This document shows positions 8,776 to 17,270 of a DNA stretch of 64,000 bases, one piece after another. Every line of letters starts with the position of its first letter. The first letter of the stretch is position 1. The stretch lies in NCBI GenBank assembly GCA_018401565.1, contig JAGYKS010000039.1:1-64000 (forward strand), written 5' to 3'. The position numbers and the translations under genes were made by a program. Source of the stretch: Acidimicrobiales bacterium. GTDB lineage: Bacteria > Actinomycetota > Acidimicrobiia > Acidimicrobiales > Acidimicrobilacustridaceae. Under the pieces are notes generated by a model. The model saw nothing but the letters and a program-made list of their open reading frames with translations, was not told the DNA's origin and made no database searches.

Positions 8776-9825
8776 TCAGGAGGCCATGCCCAAGGTGTCG
8801 AATTCGGCCATGAGGTCGCTGCCGCCGGGTCGTTGCAGCACCCAGTGCTCGACCTCGGCCCGCAACGCCGATCGGGTCTGGGCCCGGCCGGCACCCAGGC
8901 TCTGCTCCAGCCCGGCGTCCCAGATGGCCCCGATCATGTCGGCACCGGCGTACCGCTTGCCTGACGCCCCCACCCAGGTGCGGGCGTGCATCTCGGTCAG
9001 CGACGTTTGCAGGTAGCCGACGTGCGGGGTTTCGTCGGCACGGATGTAGCTGACCAAACGGGCGGCCTCACCGTCACCGGCCACAAGATCCGGATCGCCC
9101 AGCCACGACTCGGCCCACGTGAACGTGTGGAACGCCTGGATTTCGATGAGCAGCACCCGCACCATCAAGTTGGCCACAAGTTCGAGGCCGGGGTCGATGT
9201 CGTCGGGGAGGATTCGTTGCGTGACCATGCCAGCGCCACCGGGCTGGCCGAACCCCATGCGGGCCAGCATGGCGTCGATGTCGATCGTGGACGTGGGGTT
9301 TTCAAACGCCACGTCACGGGCGGCGAACCACATGTCCATGTGCCCGGCTTCGGCCTCCCATCCGGCCTCGTCGCGGCCATGGGCTTCAAACAGTCCGCCG
9401 CCGAGGTGGGCGGTGGCGGTGTCAGCAATGGAGTCGTCGAAGTGTCGCTGCAGGTTGCCGGGTTGCAGATGGCGGATGTTGGCCCCGAAACCCTCAACGG
9501 TGCCGATACGGGTCAGGCTGGCGATGAGCGGTTCGGGCACACCGCGTTCGATGAGCAGCCGCGCCTGGGCCTCGTTGGGAAAGTGCTCAGGCCAGGTGTC
9601 AAGGGGGATGGACAAGATGTCGGTGCCGAACTCGGCGCAGTGCCTGGCCTGCCACGCCTCAATGGCCGGACCCCGGTGCAAGGTGCGCGGCGAGACGTAG
9701 GTGCCGTCGTCGTCGAACCCGCCGTGGCAGCGCACCGACCGCACCACCAGCGGTTCACTTGTCGGGCGGTCAGCCAACAGTTCGTCAGCGGTGAACGAAA
9801 CCTGCGCAGTCGACATGGCCGGCAC
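8776..9825 (-). CDS. Putative ferritin-like (di-iron) protein, uncharacterised
   Basis: 349 residues, intact, starting ATG 9825 (a second ATG nine bases later is equally possible; no clear ribosome binding site). Long helices carry candidate metal ligands: EAEAGHMDMW (about 159), LLIEIQAFHTFTWAESWL (about 225-245) and YIRADETPHVGYL (about 265). E...H and DExxH patterns spaced over a helical protein resemble di-iron carboxylate oxidases of the ferritin-like superfamily. No signal peptide or membrane segment. It lies just upstream of the P450 and could belong to the same oxidative pathway, but this is only context. I do not recognise a named family. Confidence 0.55.
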   Translation of the reverse strand: MPAMSTAQVSFTADELLADRPTSEPLVVRSVRCHGGFDDDGTYVSPRTLHRGPAIEAWQARHCAEFGTDILSIPLDTWPEHFPNEAQARLLIERGVPEPLIASLTRIGTVEGFGANIRHLQPGNLQRHFDDSIADTATAHLGGGLFEAHGRDEAGWEAEAGHMDMWFAARDVAFENPTSTIDIDAMLARMGFGQPGGAGMVTQRILPDDIDPGLELVANLMVRVLLIEIQAFHTFTWAESWLGDPDLVAGDGEAARLVSYIRADETPHVGYLQTSLTEMHARTWVGASGKRYAGADMIGAIWDAGLEQSLGAGRAQTRSALRAEVEHWVLQRPGGSDLMAEFDTLGMAS

Positions 9826-9870
9826 TTTAGGTCAGGCCTGCGTTGCCGCCCAGCAACTCGTGCAGGGGGT

Positions 9871-12086
9871 TCAGTCGTGGCGAAGGTCCGATGGTGCCGG
9901 TGCACCCATGTCCAAGATGATGGCGGCCGGGTCGTGGGCGTGTGCGCCCACCTCGAGCACCACCTCGGCCCACGAAGGCGGCACCCGGCCCATGATGGCC
10001 GGATCCCATTGCGCCAGGGCGGTCAAGGCAACGTCGACGGTCACCTCAGCGGATCGTCCAGCGGGCACCGAAACGGCAGCGAAGCCAACCAGCAACAATT
10101 CGCCGGCATACGACCCCGTGGTGCGCCGGCCGTAGACCTGCACCACATGGCGGCCGTCTCGGTCGCCCCGGTTTGTCACCGTCGCCTGCACCCTGGGGCC
10201 ACCGTCGTGGTGGCTGAGCGACGCCTGCGGAATGGCAAAGGTGGTGTACGAGAGCCCGAACCCGTGGGGGAAGGCGGCGTCGACGTTGAGGCGGTCCAAA
10301 AGTCGCTGACCGTGGAACCGGTCATAGGTGATCGACGTGGCGTCGCGGTCAAAGAACGGCAAATGGTCCTCAGACGTCGGGATCGAGAACGGCAACCGAC
10401 CGGAGGGGTTGTGACGCCCCGACAACACGTCGGCCAGGGCGCGCCCACCCTCCATCCCGGCGTACCAGACCAGCAACACTGCCGGGACCTGATCCCGCCA
10501 CTCGTCGGTGAGCACCGCTCCCCCGGCCACGATCGCCACCACGGTCCGGGGGTTGGCACCAGCGGCGGCGGCGATGAGTTCCACATCCGAAGCGTGGAGT
10601 CGCAACGAGGCCCGGTCGCCACCCACTCCCCCAGCCGATCGGTCAGCTCCTTGCAGCAGGGGACCCAGGTCGTAGCCGTCAGGGATCGGTGGCAGGAGCT
10701 CGAACAGCTCTGGTTGCAGCACGTCGGGCGACAGGAACTCGCCTTCGTCACTTGCCCGAACCCGACGATGACGATGGCGACGTCGGCGGCGCTGGCGGCG
10801 GCGGCCACCACGGCGGGGTCGGTGTCGGCCACCAGCACCACCTTTGCGTTCGGGAACCCCTCACGGATTCCGTCGATGGGTGTGGTGCAGGTCGGCGGTC
10901 GAACGTTGGACGACCCGTGATCACCCATGTTGGGTTCGGTGGCGAGTCGACCGATCACGGCGATGGACGTGACGTCGTCACCCACCGGGAGCGCCGGTGC
11001 GCCGCTGACGTGGTCGTTTTTGAGCAGCACCATGCCGCTGGCCGCCGCACGCCGAGCGAGCGCCCGGTGGCCGGCACAAGCCATCACCTCGTCACCGAAC
11101 TCGTCGTCGGTGCGGGTGGCGTAGTGCCGCAGCACGGTGGACAGGATCCGACAGCCCGATCGCTGCACCGCCGCCCACGAGGTTTCGCCCGCCTCGATCT
11201 GCCCGGCCAGGTGGGTGGCCCGCTGCTGGGCTGCGGGCTCTTCGATGTCCATGCCCGCTTCGAGTGCGGCGGCGCCGTTGCGCATGCCGAGCATGAAGTC
11301 GGTGACCGTGATCCCGGCGAACCCCCATTGGTCCCGCAGGATGTCGGTCAACAGCACCTTGTTCTGGCCGGCCCACTCACCGTTGACCGAGTTGTAGGCC
11401 CCCATGACCGCGCTGGCGCCCTGGTCCACCACCCGGCGGAAGTGCGGGAGGTACACGTCGTGCAAGGTTTCGTCGTCGACGATCACGTCGACGCTGAACC
11501 GGGCGTTCTCCATGCTGTTGAGGGCGTAGTGCTTCACGCATGTCATCACGTAGCGCTGGGCACCACGGGTGAGGGCGGCGCCGAACTCACCCAGATGGTG
11601 CGGGTCGTCGCCGTAGGTCTCCTGGACGCGTCCCCACGCCGGATGCCGGGGCAGGTTGATGCACACCCCGCCGAAGAAGTTGCCGCCCTGGGCTCTGACC
11701 TCCCGTCCGATCGCTTCGCCGATCTCCTGTTCGAGCGCAACATCCCAGGTGGCGCCCCGGGCCATCGACACCGGGAACGCCGTGCCGTGGCCCGACACGC
11801 AGCCTCGTGGCCCGTCCACGAACCGGGTGCCGGGGATCCCGAGGCGGGCAACCTCACCGTGCACATAGGGCCGGGTGTTGTAGCCACCACCGAGCACCTC
11901 GGGGGCGAGCTCCCAAAACGGCGTGTCACCGTCGAGCAACCCGAGGCGCTCGGCATCGCCCAACATCGCGTAGAGCCGGGCTGCCTCTGCGTCGGGTTCT
12001 GCACCTTGCCGAATCGCGCCAACCGCACGCTGGAACGCGGTGATGTCGTTGTCGCTGTCGCTGTCGCTGGTCGTCGCCGCCGGCAC
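9871..12086 (-). pseudogene. GH3 beta-glucosidase-type glycoside hydrolase, frameshifted
   Basis: Start taken as GTG 12086; the reading breaks once near 10735. The N-terminal TIM-barrel has VDGPRG, INLPRHPAWGRVQETYGDDP and VMTCVKHYALNSMEN, and the nucleophile aspartate in GITVTDFMLGMRNG. The second domain (VLLKNDHVSGAPALPVG to SGRLPFSIP) carries the KH/NxSGxLP features of GH3, and a fibronectin III-like third domain (QATVTNRGDRDGRHVVQVYG) follows. Joined length of about 738 residues fits three-domain beta-glucosidases. There is no signal peptide, so it would be cytoplasmic. The N-terminus has a Ser-Asp run from a TGTCGC hexamer repeat (about 12049-12072). Substrate probably beta- or similar oligoglucosides. 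Confidence 0.8.
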
Positions 12087-12548
12087 GGGAGGAACTGTTG
12101 CCGAGCCGGTACACCTCCGCAAGTACCGGCACCACAAGACCCCGACGCCCGCCGAGAGGCCGGGGCCGAACGAACAACTGCCACCTCCGGACTGTGCCGT
12201 ACTCGCCGGGGTGACGATCGCCGGTGGCCTCATCCCCGATCCCAACGGCGACCCCAACGACCCGCAGCAGTTCCGGGCGTTCGATCCGGCGGCACTGGCC
12301 TGTGACTCCCCGGTCGGTTCCACAACGACAGCGCCTGCAGCGGGCACCGTGAGCATCCCCCGGTTCACTGGGTGAGGTCCTCGGGCTAGCGAGCCGAACT
12401 CAGCCAGCCAATGCGCGTACTCCCGACCCAGCGATCAGCAGAGCGGAGCGATGCCGCTTGCCGACGTCTGCGCCACGCCCCCGTTCGTCCGCCGAGCTGT
12501 CAGGTGCCAATTCATTGCCGACAGCCGTCAGGTTCATCGCTGACAGCG
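12087..12548. other. Gap of about 460 bp without a confident gene
   Basis: A plus-strand reading (12040-12375) ends IPDPNGDPNDPQQFRAFDPA...STTTAPAAGTVSIPRFTG-stop and could be the tail of a lost secreted protein. It has no credible start, overlaps the GH3 N-terminus and has no recognised domain. The remainder shows no gene. Confidence 0.4.
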
Positions 12549-12673
12549 TGGCGGGGGCAGGAATTACACCTGCGACCTTCGGGTTATGAGGGCACCGACG
12601 CCCATAGGTGCTGGCCGGCACTCATCGGCGTTCGCCTTGATGAACGAGCGAATCGGGACCCGTGCGCCGCGCG
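12549..12673 (-). repeat. Degenerate tRNA-fMet 3' half plus shared flank (repeat copy A)
   Basis: The first 42 bp follow the tRNA-fMet T-arm and anticodon arm at 22183-22224, including ACCTGCGACC and TTCGGGTTATGAG; the TGG coding the CCA end is incomplete. The next 80 bp (ACTCATCGGCGTTCGCC..GATGAACGAGCGAATC) have no tRNA match but are repeated at 14010-14090. There is no 5' half, so it is not a tRNA gene. Confidence 0.75.
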
Positions 12674-12690
12674 CTCGCGCACGAGACGAC

Positions 12691-13262
12691 TCAGGCAGGG
12701 TCGGGCAAGCCTTCTCGCACCTGACCGACGAAGTTGGGCAGGACAATCTCGAGCCGGTCGAGGAGTTCGTGAACGGTCATTGGCGGACGGGTGCGCCGGC
12801 GAGCGATGTCGGACAACGCGGCGTAGGCCGGCGATGGGTCGCTCTCGGCAACGGCCACCGCGAAGCTGTCGGGGTCGACGGGTTCGGACGCCGTGAGGGC
12901 TCGCACGCGCTCGCTGGGAAGTCGCGCAGGTTGAACGTGACGATGCTGTGGGCCTCGACATGCACGGCGAGCGCAAGGACATGCCGGTCGTGCTCGTTGA
13001 TCGGCATCGCAGCAACGAGCGCCTCGGGCGCTTCGTCGAGTGCGCCCGGTACGGCGCGGTTCATTCGATCGATGCGGTAGGCGATCGCGTCCAGTGCGAG
13101 GTCAGCGCGCTTGGCGAGATTGCGTCGGACTTCATCGAGGATCGTCGACGACCAGTGCACGCGGACGAGTCGATGTGCTGCGAACGTCAGCAGCAGATCG
13201 GTCAACTCGATCGAGTACAGGACGTTTGCGTCCACAACCACTACCCGACCAGGCACCGCCAC
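12691..13262 (-). pseudogene. PIN-domain toxin (VapC-like), one frame break
   Basis: Start 13262, four bases after the stop of the antitoxin gene. The reading VVVVDANVLYSIELTDLLLT carries the first PIN acidic residue, RRNLAKRADLALDAIAYRID the middle helices, and INEHDRHVLALAVHVEAHSI with VTFNLRDFP the late acidic residues and the usual F/N-L-D end. The frame changes near 12905 and continues ALTASEPVDPDSFAVAVAES to a stop at 12691. Joined length about 190 residues, longer than classic VapC (about 130) and typical of the PIN proteins paired with excisionase-like HTH antitoxins. Probable RNase activity dependent on Mg2+. Confidence 0.7.
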
Positions 13263-13266
13263 AGGT

Positions 13267-13700
13267 TCAGTCGTACAGGCCGAGATCTTCGGCTTGGCGG
13301 GTCAGCTCGTCGAGCGCTTCACCAGCGGCAGCGTCCTGGCGGTCGCGGTAGGCGAGCACATCGATCAACCGCAGCCGCCGATGTGTTCCGACCATCCGGA
13401 ACGGCAGCGCACCATCATCGAGGAGCTTGATCAGATGCGGGCGGCTCACGTTCAAAGCTCGGCTGCCTCAACCGTCGTCAGCTCAGCCTGCAACGACGCG
13501 ACGCTGACACCATGCCCGGCACGAAGGTGCTCCACGATCGTCTTCAGCGCGCTAACCAGTTCTTCGGGCATCTCCACCAGGTCACCAGCGGAGTCGACCA
13601 GCCGGGCACCCTCGCCACCGTCGCGAGCCAGAACGCGATCGATGACCTCCAACTCACGCGCCTGAACCGAGCCAGGCCTGATCTCGACAGCACTTGACAC
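13267..13700 (-). pseudogene. Excisionase/MerR-like HTH antitoxin of the PIN module, one frame break
   Basis: From GTG 13700 the protein starts VSSAVEIRPGSVQARELEVI and continues to ELTTVEAAEL; the HTH continues in another frame as NVSRPHLIKLLDDGALPFRM and VGTHRRLRLIDVLAYRDRQD. TTVEAAELLNVSRPHLIKLL is the winged HTH of the excisionase family, used here as an antitoxin. Joined length about 144 residues. The start codon lies inside the right arm of a perfect inverted repeat (13691-13724), which argues for autoregulation. The break near 13452 falls between AAEL and LNVS, exactly in the HTH, so the antitoxin would be non-functional if the break is real. Confidence 0.7.
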
Positions 13701-13724
13701 GACGCCGATAGTACGTGTCAAGTG
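13691..13724 (-). promoter_or_regulatory. Operator/promoter of the HTH-PIN module
   Basis: CACTTGACAC and GTGTCAAGTG form a perfect 10-bp inverted repeat separated by 14 bases. On the minus strand a possible -10 (TACTAT) lies between the arms, with TTGCGG 17 bases upstream as a weak -35. The GTG start codon is eight bases after the -10, so the transcript may be leaderless. Promoter strength is inferred. Confidence 0.6.
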
Positions 13725-13842
13725 CAATAACCGCAACAGACCTGCGTGAGGCGGCCCTTCAATCTCGGACCATCGGCTTCCATCCCGAAGCTCAACGCTG
13801 TTCGCGTTCTGTTCGCGCTGATCGCTTCCGACAACATCAGAA

Positions 13843-13866
13843 CCCTTCCCGACTTCTCGGAAAGGG
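13843..13866. terminator. Hairpin, possible terminator or element end
   Basis: CCCTTCCCGA and TCGGAAAGGG pair over 10 bp with one mismatch around a CTTC tetraloop. No clear T-run follows on either strand, so termination is uncertain. Confidence 0.4.
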
Positions 13867-13887
13867 CCTCTGAACTGGTTCTGTACT

Positions 13888-13960
13888 TGGTGGCGGGGAC
13901 AGTGTTGTGTCTCACCAGATAGGAAACAGGTGTCGCGCGTCATAGGAAACATCTGGCGGT
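13888..13960. repeat. tRNA-fMet tail copy joined to an IS-end-like sequence
   Basis: TGGTGGCGGGGACAG (13888-13902) copies the tRNA 3' end. It is followed at once by GTTGTGTCTCACCAGATAGG and two AGGAAAC motifs 26 bp apart, a layout typical of a transposon terminus. No transposase follows before the next tRNA tail at 13966. Confidence 0.5.
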
Positions 13961-13965
13961 GATGT

Positions 13966-14090
13966 TGGTGGCGGGGACAGGATTTGAACCTGCGACCTTC
14001 AGGTTATGGGTGCACCGCCGCCTGTAGGCGCTGGCCAGCATTCATCGGCGTTCGCCCTGATGAACGAGCGAATCGGGACCCGTGCGCCAC
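13966..14090 (-). repeat. Degenerate tRNA-fMet 3' half plus shared flank (repeat copy B)
   Basis: TGGTGGCGGGGACAGGATTT and the following ACCTGCGACCTTCAGGTTAT reproduce the CCA end, the T-arm and the anticodon arm with the CAT anticodon. The 5' half is missing and replaced by a block shared with 12592-12673. The anticodon stem has lost the three G:C pairs, so this is a remnant, not a functional tRNA. Confidence 0.75.
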
Positions 14091-14146
14091 TCTGTCGGGG
14101 GCACTGGTGGGCGTAGTCGTGCTGACACGGTGCTTACAGCAGCCGG

Positions 14147-14368
14147 TCAGGTGGCGTTGTTGCGACCGAGGTGGATCGGCACCCGGCGACCCTCGTCGTC
14201 GAACACGACCACAAGTTCCAGACGGGCACCGAGCGCTTCGAGGTACTGCCGCAGTGTCGGCACGCGCACGCCCTCGGAGTGTTCGAGCTTGGAGATCGCC
14301 GGCTGCGTCACGTCGAGCCGGCCGGCGAGCACGGCCTGGCTGACCGCCTCGCCACGACGAAGTACCGG
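14147..14368 (-). CDS. HigA-like Xre antitoxin (start unclear, possibly decayed)
   Basis: The frame ending at 14147 reads RRGEAVSQAVLAGRLDVTQP and AISKLEHSEGVRVPTLRQYL, an almost complete Xre HTH, then EALGARLELVVVFDDEGRRV, the short beta arm of RelE/HigB-type antitoxins. The nearest start is GTG/ATG-like at 14332 (61 residues), but the HTH clearly begins further upstream, where a stop interrupts near 14366. A toxin fragment of the HigB family precedes it, giving the toxin-first order of higBA modules. It may still fold, but the cognate toxin is broken. Confidence 0.55.
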   Translation of the reverse strand, partial: PVLRRGEAVSQAVLAGRLDVTQPAISKLEHSEGVRVPTLRQYLEALGARLELVVVFDDEGRRVPIHLGRNNAT

Positions 14369-14470
14369 TCATCGGCCAGCGGCACCGCCGACGCGTACCA
14401 GTCGTTCCACCACCGGCCGACCCAGATCCGGGCCTTGTTCTGCGAGCAGGCCGACGTTCGCGTTGCCAGC
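14369..14470 (-). pseudogene. HigB-like toxin fragment beside HigA-like gene
   Basis: The reading LLAEQGPDLGRPVVERLVRV matches the opening helix of Gp49-like HigB toxins and stops at 14369. The RNase core is absent. It overlaps nothing and lies directly before the Xre fragment, preserving the higB-higA order. Confidence 0.5.
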
Positions 14471-14475
14471 AGGGG

Positions 14476-15729
14476 TCAGACGAATCCGGCCTTGTCGATT
14501 ATGGCCATGAACGACGGGCGCCGACGGTGTGTCTCGCGCAAACCAGCCACCCGCACCTCGAACTCCAGCATCGCATCGGCTGCCTGGGCAGACTTCACCG
14601 CCGCTTTCAGGTACCGCACCGCCGCTTGGTACGACCGTTTGTCAGCGGTGACCAAAACGTCGTCAACCAGGCGGAACCACACCGCCATCGCCTCGGCTGG
14701 GTGCGTGCGCGCACGTGCCTCAGCCAGGCCCTTCCACCGGCGCTCACCGAATCCCCATCCACCCGGGTCGGTGGTAGCCAGCTCCCACGCAGCCTCGGAC
14801 TCACCTTCGGCGAGCAGCACGTCGACGAGCGCGCCGGGGTTACCGGCGCCAAGCACCGCCCGGGCCTCGGCCTGGTCACGTCCCACTGGCTGGCTGCGAC
14901 CGCCGCCGCCCGAAGCAGCCCGTATGTCGATGCGCTCGGCATCCGCTCGTGCTGCTCGCGACGCAACCGCAGCGCCCCGGCCACGTCGTCTCGGGACAGT
15001 GAGGACATCGGCGGCCAGGTCGTAGAGCCCCGCCACCTGCCACCCCGAGGTCCGCTCGATGCCCTCCAACGCCCAGCGCAGCCCGTCATCAGTCAAGTCG
15101 AGCTCAAGCATTGCGTCGGCCACCCGCTGATACTGGTAGGGCTCGGTCAGGTCACCGCCCAGCATCACCACCAACGCCGGGACATCGCGGTCCAACACCG
15201 CCAATCGCTCGGCCGCATACCGATCAGACGTCTCGGACCTGACTGCAACCTCCCGACGGTAGACGGCCAGGCCCTTGTCACCGAGTGCCGGGGCGTAACG
15301 GACCGGGTCGAGTTCGAAGAAGTCCTGATCCACGAAGCTGAACCTGACCATCCATTTCGCCAGCTTCACCGGATCCGCCAACCCCGGCTGGCACGCCTTT
15401 GCGTGCAGCTCCAACAAATCATTCGCCAGGTCACCGATCATGCCGTTGGAGTCATCGGCCCGTCCGATCACCTTCACCACATGGGTCACCGCCCTCTGCA
15501 ACAGCTCGATCAGTTCACGGCTCGAACCGGCCTCCACTGCCTCGGCCAACCCTGCCACCACCGGACGAGCCTCCACCGCCCACTGCGACGACTCCCAGTA
15601 CCCCAGATGCCGGCGCGTTCGCAGCCCCGAGTCCACCTCGGCCCGCAACACTGCCAGCCGCTGCTGGGGACCCGCGGCCGCCAACCGCACTGCACGAGCC
15701 GTCCGCTCATCACGCATCGACCCATCCAC
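14476..15729 (-). CDS. C-terminal region of a SWIM zinc-finger-type protein, N-terminus probably lost
   Basis: 417 residues of alpha-helical repeat-like sequence: RRHLGYWESSQWAVEARPVV, LLQRAVTHVVKVIGRADDSN, LHAKACQPGLADPVKLAKWM and, near the end, WELATTDPGGWGFGERRWKG. This pattern is the part that follows the SWIM (CxCx-CxH) domain in a common actinobacterial family of unknown function; no cysteine-rich SWIM motif is found upstream, so the N-terminus seems truncated. Residues about 240-280 are read in the wrong frame: DDVAGALRLRREQHERMPSA and TYGLLRAAAVAASQWD appear in another frame, so two compensating indels lie near 15003 and 14885. The start at 15729 is arbitrary; similarity appears to continue to about 15790. 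Confidence 0.55.
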   Translation of the reverse strand: MDGSMRDERTARAVRLAAAGPQQRLAVLRAEVDSGLRTRRHLGYWESSQWAVEARPVVAGLAEAVEAGSSRELIELLQRAVTHVVKVIGRADDSNGMIGDLANDLLELHAKACQPGLADPVKLAKWMVRFSFVDQDFFELDPVRYAPALGDKGLAVYRREVAVRSETSDRYAAERLAVLDRDVPALVVMLGGDLTEPYQYQRVADAMLELDLTDDGLRWALEGIERTSGWQVAGLYDLAADVLTVPRRRGRGAAVASRAARADAERIDIRAASGGGGRSQPVGRDQAEARAVLGAGNPGALVDVLLAEGESEAAWELATTDPGGWGFGERRWKGLAEARARTHPAEAMAVWFRLVDDVLVTADKRSYQAAVRYLKAAVKSAQAADAMLEFEVRVAGLRETHRRRPSFMAIIDKAGFV

Positions 15730-16007
15730 AAGCTTAGCCGTCGGACCGTCACCTCATCGAGCCGGTCAACAAGCTCGTCAGGTGGCTGCCCGGTCACGGC
15801 CTCACCGTCGCCCATCACCTCACCATGATGGCCCAACCGGCTGGTCACGACCCACAACACCAGCGGGTACCGGGCCGATTGACCCCTTGTGGTGATGGCT
15901 CACGGCCATGTACATGAAACGCCCGTCTGGCACGACAGGGTGCTGCGAGCGGCAAGTCCCGCACCTGTTGGTTGCATTAATGGTTCCGAAATGGTTACCG
16001 TGCCCCC

Positions 16008-16247
16008 ATGGCGAACGTGACGATCAAGGACATCAACGACAGCGATCTTGAGGGCGTGGCCCGTCAAGCCGCACACCTGGGCCTGTCGACGCAGGAGTTC
16101 CTTCGCCGGCTGATCGCCCGCGAGGCCGCACGACCGGCACTGCCCGATGAGCTTGCCGACCTTGCCCGCCAGGCACGCGCTGAACGACAGCCGATGCCCA
16201 TGGCGGAATTCAACCGCGTACGCCGCCGAGCGGTCCGCTCAGCATGA
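16008..16247 (+). CDS. vapB: VapB/FitA-type antitoxin
   Basis: 79 residues, intact. The N-terminus MANVTIKDINDSDLEGVARQ is a ribbon-helix-helix DNA-binding motif (FitA-like), with LGLSTQEFLRRLIAREA as its second helix; the C-terminal part AERQPMPMAEFNRVRRRAVR is the basic toxin-binding tail. The stop codon overlaps the ATG of the PIN toxin (ATGA), the standard coupling of vapBC operons. The antitoxin dimer would neutralise the toxin and repress its own promoter. It is one of only two undamaged modules or genes of this type in the island. Confidence 0.85.
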   Translation: MANVTIKDINDSDLEGVARQAAHLGLSTQEFLRRLIAREAARPALPDELADLARQARAERQPMPMAEFNRVRRRAVRSA

Positions 16248-16639
16248 GACTGGACAGCGCCGTCGTTGACACCAGCGCGCTGCTCGCCATCGTCGGCGTC
16301 CTGCCAATCGAGCCACCCGATGTCGCACAGCTGTACGCCCCCGAGTCCAGCCTCGTCGAGGGCATTGCAGTGCTGCGCTCGTTCCATGAGGGCAGGTTGT
16401 CAGACATCCTCGGTGACCTTGCGCTGATCGGACCGACCGTGTCGGAGTGGATTGGCGCCAACCGTACCGCTGGCACAATCGCCGAACTCGCTGTCCGCTA
16501 CCCCGACGAGCTGGTCACCGACCTTGCAGCGGTGGCGGCGGCGAAGGTGCTTCGCTTACCGCTCGTCACAGGCATCCCCGATCTCTCAGGTCTCGATCCA
16601 GACATCGCCACGATCGTGCTCCCACGCCGCCGGACCTGA
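16244..16639 (+). CDS. vapC: VapC-like PIN-domain toxin
   Basis: 131 residues, normal VapC length. The first metal-binding aspartate is in SAVVDTSALLAIVG (residue about 9), the second acidic position in APESSLVEGIAVLRSF (about 42) and a late acidic pair in RYPDELVTDLAAVAAAKVLR (about 90); ITGIPDLSGLDPDI-like ending resembles the usual VTGD-DF. Family members are Mg2+-dependent endoribonucleases, several of which cut tRNA-fMet or other RNAs. The start overlaps the antitoxin stop by four bases. The residues I assign as acidic ligands are less canonical than in VapC proper, so target and activity are open. Confidence 0.75.
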   Translation: MRLDSAVVDTSALLAIVGVLPIEPPDVAQLYAPESSLVEGIAVLRSFHEGRLSDILGDLALIGPTVSEWIGANRTAGTIAELAVRYPDELVTDLAAVAAAKVLRLPLVTGIPDLSGLDPDIATIVLPRRRT

Positions 16640-16930
16640 CCGCCACGAGGTTTCACTCGACACCGACGCCACGCTGTTCAACCAACGCCACCGATCCCAG
16701 GCGCCACCGACGAGCGATGCAACGCCGCCAGCCGGGGCAGGCGGCGCCAGGAGCGCCGACCATCCGACGACGTTCAGCTCAACCATCCGGAACGGGCCGC
16801 CGCCGCAGCCACCATCACGGCCTGGGAACACCAGCACGACGCACCGGCGCTGCTCACCCCCGATCAGCTCCGTGGTGGTGGGGGCCCGAACCGCGCGTTG
16901 ACTGCAACGCTGCGGCTGGGACGGTGACGA
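16640..16930 (+). pseudogene. Unrecognised decayed reading frame downstream of vapC
   Basis: A plus-strand reading HEVSLDTDATLFNQRHRSQA breaks near 16715 and resumes as NHPERAAAAATITAWEHQHD, PALLTPDQLRGGGGPNRALT before a stop at about 16928. The codon use looks protein-like, but there is no start and no domain I can name. Confidence 0.3.
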
Positions 16931-16936
16931 TCCTCA

Positions 16937-17259
16937 TCAGGCGACCTGGACGGCGTCCTTGAGCTTGGCGGGAACCTTCTCGGGGAACGACACGACTCAG
17001 CGTGCCGGCCGAGCGCCTCAGCGACGCGGGCGAGAGTGTCGATCCGGTTCTTGGCCCCGCCACCCTCCTCGAGACGAGAGATCACCGACTGGGTGGTGCC
17101 CATCCGCTCAGCCAGCTCACGCTGGCTCAGCCCGGCGCCGGTGCGCAGGTCGTAGATCAACTGGCCGAGCGCGAGGTCGTGCTCGACCTCGGCGCGCACC
17201 TCGGTGCTCGGTGCCCGACGCTTGTTCTTCGTGTCGTCCCAGCGGGAGTAGTTGGCCAT
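16937..17259 (-). CDS. HigA-like Xre antitoxin, C-terminal frame break
   Basis: Starts ATG 17259 with MANYSRWDDTKNKRRAPSTE and has a complete HTH: TGAGLSQRELAERMGTTQSV and SRLEEGGGAKNRIDTLARVA. The sequence then reads on as SFPEKVPAKLKDAVQVA-stop at 16937 only after a frame change near 16990, so the last 15 residues are affected. It follows the toxin by 11 bp in the same orientation (higB-higA order). Xre antitoxins of this group repress the operon; the ATCGCA half-sites at 17605-17627 are a likely target. The HTH itself is undamaged and DNA binding should be possible. Confidence 0.7.
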
Positions 17260-17270
17260 CGTGGTCTCCT

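Noticed and set aside
8986-10920. A 644-codon open plus-strand frame over the ferritin-like and GH3 genes
   Set aside because: It is antisense to two recognisable proteins, has no domain, and long antisense frames are expected at this GC content.
12549-14020. Two additional tRNA genes with CAT anticodon
   Set aside because: Only the 3' halves exist; the 5' acceptor strand and D-arm are missing and the stems do not close.
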